Assembly: GCA_016707895.1 (NCBI GenBank)
Contig: JADJGV010000014.1
Span: 62,001 to 126,000, forward strand
Direction: 5' to 3'
Length of the DNA: 64,000 nucleotides
From: Myxococcales bacterium
Lineage (GTDB): Bacteria; Myxococcota_A; Polyangia; Haliangiales; Haliangiaceae
Within the stretch, counting starts at the first letter, position 1; each line of letters opens with the position of its first letter. Both the position numbers and the translations under genes were made by a program. The notes beneath the pieces are model-generated. The model ran no database searches, was not told the origin of the DNA, and worked only from the letters and a program-made list of their open reading frames with translations. Shown piece after piece: positions 57,331 to 64,000 of this stretch.

Positions 57331-59385
57331 ATGAAGTTCCTCTGCGACCGCTGCAAGACGCGCTACGCGATCGCCGACGACCGAGTTCGCGGCAAGATCC
57401 TCAAGATCCGCTGCAAGAACTGCTCGGCGGTGATCACCGTGCGCGAGGGGATGGACGACGGCAGCGCCGAGCCGACCCGCTCGCCGGCGCCGACCATGCC
57501 CGCGCCGCCGGCGATGCCGGCCGCCGCGCCGCCGGCCGCGCTCGATGACGAGTGGTACGTCTCCAAGGATGGCAACCAGGAGGGGCCGTTCACGCTGACC
57601 GAGGCCCAGGCCTGGGTGGCGGCGCGCGCCAGCGACGACGATCTGCACTGCTGGAACGAGGGCTTCGACGACTGGCTGCCGATCGAGAAGGTCAGCCACT
57701 TCCGCGGCCTGCGCGGCGCGCCGCGCACCCGCGCCCAGACCCGGCCGCCCACCGTCCCCGAGCCGGAGCCGCAGCCGCTGTTCGCGGCGACGCTGGCGGC
57801 GATGGAGGCCGAGGCCGCCGCCGAGGCCGCCGCCGACGCGCCCCCGCCATCGGTGCCCACCAGCGCCGCCGCGGCGATGGCGCAGCTCCCGCCGCCCCGG
57901 ACGCCGGCGCCGTCGGCGTGGCGGGTCCCGACCCCGGCGGTCGGCGTGCCCGCGGTGCCGTCGCCGCCGCCGCGGCAGGCCACCCCCGGGACCGGCGTCC
58001 CGGCGCTCCCGCGCGCTGGCGCACCGGCGTTGCCCAAGCTCGGGACGCCGGCGGTCGGCGTGCCGGCGCTGCCCAAGCTCGGGACCCCGGCGGTCGGCGT
58101 GCCCGCGGCGCCGCCGGCCGAGCCGCCACCGAAGCCGGCCGAGCCGGCGCCGAAGCCGGCGCTGCCGGGCCCGTTTGGATCCAAGGGTCCGTCAGCGATC
58201 GCGACCCCGGCTCCGGTCGCCGCGGTCGCGCCGGCGCCCGAGCCGCCGGCGCCGCCGCCGATGTTCGCCCCGGCCGCGCCGCCGCCCCCGGCGGTCGCCG
58301 CGCCCGCGCCGCCGCCGATGTCCGCGCCGCCGGTCGCCGCGCCGCCGCCGATGTTCGCGCCGCCCGCGGCCGCGCCGCCGCGCGCCGCCGCCGCGCGCTT
58401 CGATCACGGCGAGCCCGACCTCGCGCCCGAGGCCGACCTCGTCGACGACGACGCCCCCGCGGGCGTCACCCCGCCGCCCGACGACGATCTCGACATCGGC
58501 GAGGTGTCGCGCGTGGTCCGCCTGGCCGATCTCATGGGGCCGCCGGCCGCCGCTGCCGCCGCGCCGCGCCCCGCCGGCAAGCCGCGCGCGCAGACCGCGG
58601 CGGTGCCGGTCATCGGCCGCGCCACCGCCGGGGTGCCGGCGATCGGGCGCGGCACCGCGGCGATGCCGGCGGTCGGGCGCGCCACCGGCACCAACGAGGC
58701 GATCTTCGCCGCGTCGCAGACCGCCGCCGCCGGGCTCGGCATGTCCGATCCGGCGATGGCGCCGCCGCCGGTCGCGCGCCGCCGCGGCGCCGCGCTCTAC
58801 GTCGGCATCGGCTTCGTCGCGATCGCGCTGATCGTCGTCGCCGCGATCGTGATGTCGAGCGGCGGCGAGGACGCGGGCGGCAACGACACCGCCGGCGGCA
58901 GCGACGACTTCTCGAAGCTCGGCTACCGCCCGACCGATCCCCTGCGCCCGGGCGGCGGGACCCAGGACGTCGGCCCCGGCCCCGGCACCGGCAAGGGCCC
59001 CGGCACGGGCCGGCGCCCGAACTCGAACGGCGGCGGGACCGGCACCGGCTCGGCGCCGCGCGCCGTGGTCGACGCCGGCGTACCCACCAACCCCGCGCTG
59101 CGCGAGCTGTCGCCCGATGACGTCTTCACGATGTCGGCGCGCATGGAGACCGGCACCCGCCGCTGCTACGAGCGCGCGATGAAGGCCGACCCGTTCCTGA
59201 AGGTGTCGAAGATCAAGGCGACGATCACCGTCAGCGCCGCCGGCCCGGTCACCGGCGTCCGGCTTTCGGACAAGGCCGATCACCCGCTGGGGCAGTGCCT
59301 GATCGCCGCGATCAAGCGCTGGCCGTTCCCCGCGTCGCGGGAAGGCATCGTCAGCGAGTTCGCGCTGGTGTTCGAGCAGAAGTAG
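57331..59385 (+). CDS. GltJ/AgmX-like zinc-ribbon, GYF and TonB-type protein
   Basis: Large regulator-like protein of 684 residues. N-terminal zinc ribbon of MJ0042 type with C5-X2-C8 and C28-X2-C31 (CDRC, CKNC). GYF_2 domain at about 75-125 (WYVSKDGNQEGPFTLTEAQAW). Then a long Pro/Ala-rich region with tandem PALPKLGTPAVGV repeats (about 232-260) and IGRATAGVPAIG repeats (about 425-455). One membrane helix at about 488-508 (ALYVGIGFVAIALIVVAAIVM). A C-terminal AgmX/TonB-like domain of about 595-684 (RRCYERAMKADPFLK). This layout is that of Myxococcus GltJ/AgmX, a gliding-motor protein. Homologues may do other jobs, and no other glt gene is near. Confidence 0.85.
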   Translation: MKFLCDRCKTRYAIADDRVRGKILKIRCKNCSAVITVREGMDDGSAEPTRSPAPTMPAPPAMPAAAPPAALDDEWYVSKDGNQEGPFTLTEAQAWVAARASDDDLHCWNEGFDDWLPIEKVSHFRGLRGAPRTRAQTRPPTVPEPEPQPLFAATLAAMEAEAAAEAAADAPPPSVPTSAAAAMAQLPPPRTPAPSAWRVPTPAVGVPAVPSPPPRQATPGTGVPALPRAGAPALPKLGTPAVGVPALPKLGTPAVGVPAAPPAEPPPKPAEPAPKPALPGPFGSKGPSAIATPAPVAAVAPAPEPPAPPPMFAPAAPPPPAVAAPAPPPMSAPPVAAPPPMFAPPAAAPPRAAAARFDHGEPDLAPEADLVDDDAPAGVTPPPDDDLDIGEVSRVVRLADLMGPPAAAAAAPRPAGKPRAQTAAVPVIGRATAGVPAIGRGTAAMPAVGRATGTNEAIFAASQTAAAGLGMSDPAMAPPPVARRRGAALYVGIGFVAIALIVVAAIVMSSGGEDAGGNDTAGGSDDFSKLGYRPTDPLRPGGGTQDVGPGPGTGKGPGTGRRPNSNGGGTGTGSAPRAVVDAGVPTNPALRELSPDDVFTMSARMETGTRRCYERAMKADPFLKVSKIKATITVSAAGPVTGVRLSDKADHPLGQCLIAAIKRWPFPASREGIVSEFALVFEQK

Positions 59386-59403
59386 CGGCGCGCCCCGCCG
59401 CGC

Positions 59404-60537
59404 CTACGCGCCGGCCAGATCGCGGACCACGTCGCGCAAGATCGCCGCCGCGGTCGCCACCTCGTCGGCCCGGGTGTCGAGGCCGAACGACAGCCGCACC
59501 ATGCCCCAGGTCGCGGGCAGGCCGATCGCCGCCAGCGAGCCCGACGGCTTGGCCCCGGGCGTGGCGCAGGCCGAGCCCGACGAGACGATCACGCCGCGCG
59601 ACGCCATCACCTCGCGCAGCGCGTCGGCGCTGACCCGGGCGAACGCCAGGCTGACGACGTGGGGCGCCCGCGGCCCCGGCGCGAGGCTGCGCCACGGCAC
59701 GCCGCTGGCCGCCGCCGCCGCGTGCAGCGTCTCGGCGAAGCCCTGCCACCGCGCGCTCGCCTCGGGCAGCGCGGCGAGCGCGCGCTCGGCCGCCAGCCCC
59801 AGGCCCGCCGCGCCGGGCGCGTCCTGGGTGCCCGGGCGCCGGCCGCCCTGCTGCCCGCCGCCGCCCCAGAGCGGCGCCAGCGCCCGGCCGTGGCGCAGCC
59901 ACAGCGCGCCGCTGCCCTTGGGCCCGTGCAGCTTGTGGCCGGCGACGCCGAGGCTGTCGACGCCCAGCGCGCCGACGTCGATCGCGACCTTGCCCAGCGC
60001 CTGGGTGGCGTCGCAGTGGACGTGGCAACCGGGCGCCCGGGCCCGGGCCGCCGCCGCCAGCGCGGCGATCGGCTGCACCGTGCCCAGCTCGTTGGACACC
60101 AGCATCACCGCCAGCACCCGGGTCGCGGGATCGATCAGCGCCGCGGCGGCCGCGACGTCGACGACGCCGTCGGCAGTGACCGGCGCCACCCGCACCGGCC
60201 AGCCGTCGCCGAGCAGCGCCACGCTGGCCGCCACCGCCGGGTGCTCGAGCGCGCTCACCACCACCGCGCCCGGGCCGGCGGCGCGCGCCGCGCCCAGCAC
60301 CGCCAGCGCGTTGCCCTCGGTGCCGCCCGAGGTCCACACCAGCTCGCCGGCCGCGCCGTCGGGGTCGCCCAGCGCCGCCAGCACCTGGCCGCGGGCGGTG
60401 GCGATGCGCCGCCGCGCCGCCGCGCCGAACGGGTGGGCCGCCGACGGGTTGCCGTAGTCCGCGCGCATCACCTCGGCCATCCGCGCGATCACCGCGTCGT
60501 CGACCCGGGTCGACGCGGCGTTGTCGAGGTAGATCAT
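59404..60537 (-). CDS. cysteine desulfurase (NifS/IscS type)
   Basis: PLP enzyme of 377 residues that takes sulfur from cysteine for iron-sulfur clusters or tRNA thiolation. It starts with the family's MIYLDNAAST. SGGTEGNALAV, EHPAV, HCDATQALGK and the PLP-binding Lys in GVAGHKLHGPKG follow. The active Cys is residue 324 in SSGSACATPGAKPSG. No iscU or iscR gene is adjacent. The start is 9 bases from hemW on the other strand. A start without a visible ribosome site on the minus strand suggests a leaderless or weakly initiated message. Confidence 0.92.
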   Translation of the reverse strand: MIYLDNAASTRVDDAVIARMAEVMRADYGNPSAAHPFGAAARRRIATARGQVLAALGDPDGAAGELVWTSGGTEGNALAVLGAARAAGPGAVVVSALEHPAVAASVALLGDGWPVRVAPVTADGVVDVAAAAALIDPATRVLAVMLVSNELGTVQPIAALAAAARARAPGCHVHCDATQALGKVAIDVGALGVDSLGVAGHKLHGPKGSGALWLRHGRALAPLWGGGGQQGGRRPGTQDAPGAAGLGLAAERALAALPEASARWQGFAETLHAAAAASGVPWRSLAPGPRAPHVVSLAFARVSADALREVMASRGVIVSSGSACATPGAKPSGSLAAIGLPATWGMVRLSFGLDTRADEVATAAAILRDVVRDLAGA

Positions 60538-60546
60538 GGGGGCAGT

Positions 60547-61671
60547 ATGGACCAGCCCGCGGACGTCGGCGTGTACGTGCACTTCCCGTGGTGTCGACGG
60601 CTGTGCCCGTACTGCGACTTCCCGGTGGTGGTGGTCGCCGATCAGCCGCCGCACCGCGCGTACCTCGTCGACGTGCTGGCCGAGCTCGAGGCCCAGGCGC
60701 CACGCTTCGCCGGCCGCGCGCTGGCGTCGATCTACCTCGGCGGCGGGACCCCGTCGTGGTGGGACCCGGCGTGCATCGCCGAGCTGCTCGACGCGATCCG
60801 CGCCACCTTCCCCGGCGCGCCGGCCGAGGTCACCGTCGAGGCCAACCCGATCGACTGCACCCCGGCGACGATGGCGGCGTGGCGCGCCGCCGGCGTCACT
60901 CGGCTGTCGATCGGCGTGCAGTCGTGGGACGCCGCCGAGCTGGCCGCGCTCGGGCGCGATCACCGCGTCGGCGACGGCCCGGCCGCGATCGCCGCCGCGA
61001 TCGCCGCCGGCTTCGCGTCGCTGTCGGCCGACGTCATCCTCGGCGCCCCCGGCGTCGCGCCGCCCGCCGACGGTGCGGCCCCGGCGTCGATCCACGCCGC
61101 CGCCGCCAGCGGCGTCGATCACGTCTCGGTCTACGAGCTGACGATCGAGGAGCGCACCGCGTTCGGCAAGCGCCACCGCGCCGGCCGGCTGCCGGTGCTG
61201 GGCGACGAGCAGCTGGCCGCGCTGTTCGAGGCCACCCACCACACGCTCACCGCCGCCGGCTTCGAGCACTACGAGGTGTCGTCGTACGCGCGGCCGGGCC
61301 GGCGCGCGGTCCACAACGGCCGCTACTGGACCGGCGGCGAGTACCTCGGGCTCGGCGTCGGCGCGGCGTCGTTCTGGCGCGATCCCGCCGGGGGCGGCGC
61401 CCGCTGGCACAACCACCGCAAGCTCGACGCCTACCGCGACCCCGCGCGCCGGCTGGCCGAGCACACCACCTTCGACGCCGCCGAGCTGGCCCGCGATCTG
61501 CTGTGGCTCGGCATGCGCACCTCCGACGGGGTCGCCCGCGCCGCGGTGCCGGCCGACGCCGCGGCCTGGGCGCTGGCCCACGGCCTGGTCGAGGACGACG
61601 GCGCGCGGCTGCGCCCGACGCTGCGCGGCTTCCTCTTGTCCAACCAGCTGGCGGCGCGGCTCAGCAGCTGA
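60547..61671 (+). CDS. hemW: HemW-like radical SAM heme chaperone
   Basis: Radical SAM protein of 374 residues. Cluster motif C16-X3-C20-X2-C23 (HFPWCRRLCPYCDF), which matches HemW/HemN-type sequences with CxxxCxxC and the Phe after. The barrel follows (YLGGGTPSWWD, IEANPIDCTP-like VEANPIDCTPATM, RLSIGVQSWD), then HNGRYWTGGEYLGLGVGAA. It lacks the N-terminal extension of oxygen-independent coproporphyrinogen oxidase, which supports the HemW call. A GGGGGC stretch sits four bases before the ATG. It starts 9 bases from the divergent cysteine desulfurase. Confidence 0.85.
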   Translation: MDQPADVGVYVHFPWCRRLCPYCDFPVVVVADQPPHRAYLVDVLAELEAQAPRFAGRALASIYLGGGTPSWWDPACIAELLDAIRATFPGAPAEVTVEANPIDCTPATMAAWRAAGVTRLSIGVQSWDAAELAALGRDHRVGDGPAAIAAAIAAGFASLSADVILGAPGVAPPADGAAPASIHAAAASGVDHVSVYELTIEERTAFGKRHRAGRLPVLGDEQLAALFEATHHTLTAAGFEHYEVSSYARPGRRAVHNGRYWTGGEYLGLGVGAASFWRDPAGGGARWHNHRKLDAYRDPARRLAEHTTFDAAELARDLLWLGMRTSDGVARAAVPADAAAWALAHGLVEDDGARLRPTLRGFLLSNQLAARLSS

Positions 61672-61716
61672 CGGCACGACGACCGCCGGCAGTGTATGCT
61701 GTGCCTGGGCACCGCC

Positions 61717-62766
<1,050 letters not shown>

Positions 62767-62881
62767 CCTCGGCGGCGGCGCGGGTGAGGGCGCCTCGCGC
62801 GACCCGGAAAAAGCCGCGTCGGCGGCCGGACCGGGCCCCGGCCCTGGCGGTAGGATGAAACCTGGTTATGGTGACCCGGCC

Positions 62882-63472
62882 ATGAACGAAGACGTCCCCG
62901 CCACCGACAACGACATGCCTGACCCCGGCCTGGTGGTCGAGGTCGACGCGCCGCCGCCGGCCAGCACCGATCCGGCCGCCGCGCTGGCGAGCGAGCTGGC
63001 CGACGCCAAGGCCAAGGCCAAGGAGAACTGGGACAAGTTCTTGCGCGCCACCGCCGACCTCGAGAACTACCGGCGCCGCGCCAAGCGCGACCTCGACGAC
63101 GCCAAGGCCGAGTCGCGGACCCGGGTGCTCAAGGAGATGCTGCCGGTGGTCGACAACCTCGAGCGCGCGCTGGCCCACACCGAGGGCGCCGACACCGCGT
63201 CGATCCTCGAGGGCGTGCGGCTCGTGCTGCGGCAGTTCACCCACGCGCTCGAGAAGTGCGAGGTCAGCGCGATCGAGGCCGAGGGCAAGCCGTTCGATCC
63301 CAACCAGCACGAGGCGATCGGGCAGAAGGAGAGCGACGCGCCGGCCGGCTCGGTGGTCGAGGTGCTGCAGAAGGGCTACAAGCTGGCCGACCGCCTGCTG
63401 CGGCCGGCGCTGGTGGTGGTCGCGCGGGCCAAGCCCGAGGCGGCGCCGGCGGCCACGACCGAAGGCGCGTGA
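62882..63472 (+). CDS. grpE: GrpE nucleotide exchange factor
   Basis: DnaK co-chaperone that releases ADP. From ATG 62882 it has 196 residues. After a disordered acidic N-terminus comes a long coiled-coil helix (KENWDKFLRATADLENYRRR) and the C-terminal beta domain (PFDPNQHEAIGQ, then GYKLADRLLRPALVVVA), the GrpE signature. ATG 62855 is an alternative start with GGTAGG directly in front and no spacing. It lies between hrcA and dnaK in the same direction. Confidence 0.93.
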   Translation: MNEDVPATDNDMPDPGLVVEVDAPPPASTDPAAALASELADAKAKAKENWDKFLRATADLENYRRRAKRDLDDAKAESRTRVLKEMLPVVDNLERALAHTEGADTASILEGVRLVLRQFTHALEKCEVSAIEAEGKPFDPNQHEAIGQKESDAPAGSVVEVLQKGYKLADRLLRPALVVVARAKPEAAPAATTEGA

Positions 63473-63479
63473 TCGCGGG

Positions 63480-64000
<521 letters not shown>

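Noticed and set aside
58033..58110. 39-bp tandem duplication considered as a separate repeat element
   Set aside because: It is an in-frame duplication of a 13-residue unit in the linker of the GltJ-like protein and is described there.

Overview
This is a very GC-rich bacterial chromosomal window packed with genes on both strands. Third codon positions are almost all G or C. No gap between supported genes exceeds about 200 bases. I see no rRNA, tRNA, CRISPR array, insertion sequence or phage gene. The content suggests Myxococcota (the former Deltaproteobacteria), perhaps a Haliangium/Kofleria-like lineage. The clues are many lipoproteins with Ala/Asp/Pro linkers, a eukaryotic-type Ser/Thr kinase, a GltJ/AgmX-like zinc-ribbon plus GYF protein, and a large NAD-glutamate dehydrogenase. 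The phylum is an inference; a marker-gene tree is needed to fix it.

Layout. 1-2.5 kb: two ABC-2 permeases (the first cut by the window edge) and an acyltransferase-3 membrane protein. 2.6-6.6 kb: a beta-propeller/di-heme cytochrome and a GAF-PAS hybrid histidine kinase. 6.6-14.5 kb: a complete high-affinity potassium operon on the minus strand, read as small ORF-kdpF-A-B-C-D-E. It faces a predicted beta-barrel porin across a gap with phased direct repeats. 15.7-26.3 kb: uncharacterised and exported proteins, a HEAT-repeat/cyclophilin lipoprotein, an acyl-CoA ligase, a beta-propeller lipoprotein and an astacin/FG-GAP lipoprotein.

26.3-36.3 kb: nitrogen metabolism, with a 1610-residue NAD-glutamate dehydrogenase and a separate ordinary 437-residue one, plus an RsmB-type rRNA methyltransferase. 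36.4-42.7 kb: a membrane protein, ribF, dapA-dapB (lysine/diaminopimelate), an M28 lipoprotein peptidase with an odd start, and an outer-membrane protein. 42.7-52.2 kb: a SWIM/SNF2 helicase, an Lgt-family protein, a thiamine-diphosphate enzyme, a tandem DsbA-fold protein, a PP2C phosphatase fused to a cyclic-nucleotide domain, and a hotdog protein.

52.2-59.4 kb: a small lipoprotein, a histone-deacetylase-family enzyme overlapping a membrane Ser/Thr kinase, another lipoprotein, and the GltJ-like protein. 59.4-64 kb: cysteine desulfurase and hemW start 9 bases apart in opposite directions; then hrcA-grpE-dnaK, with dnaK cut by the window end.

Most of the window is housekeeping with conserved families. 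The parts I would look at again are the unannotated membrane peptide and repeats at the head of the kdp operon, the phosphatase/kinase/GltJ signalling genes at 50-59 kb, and the missing canonical start of the M28 peptidase.
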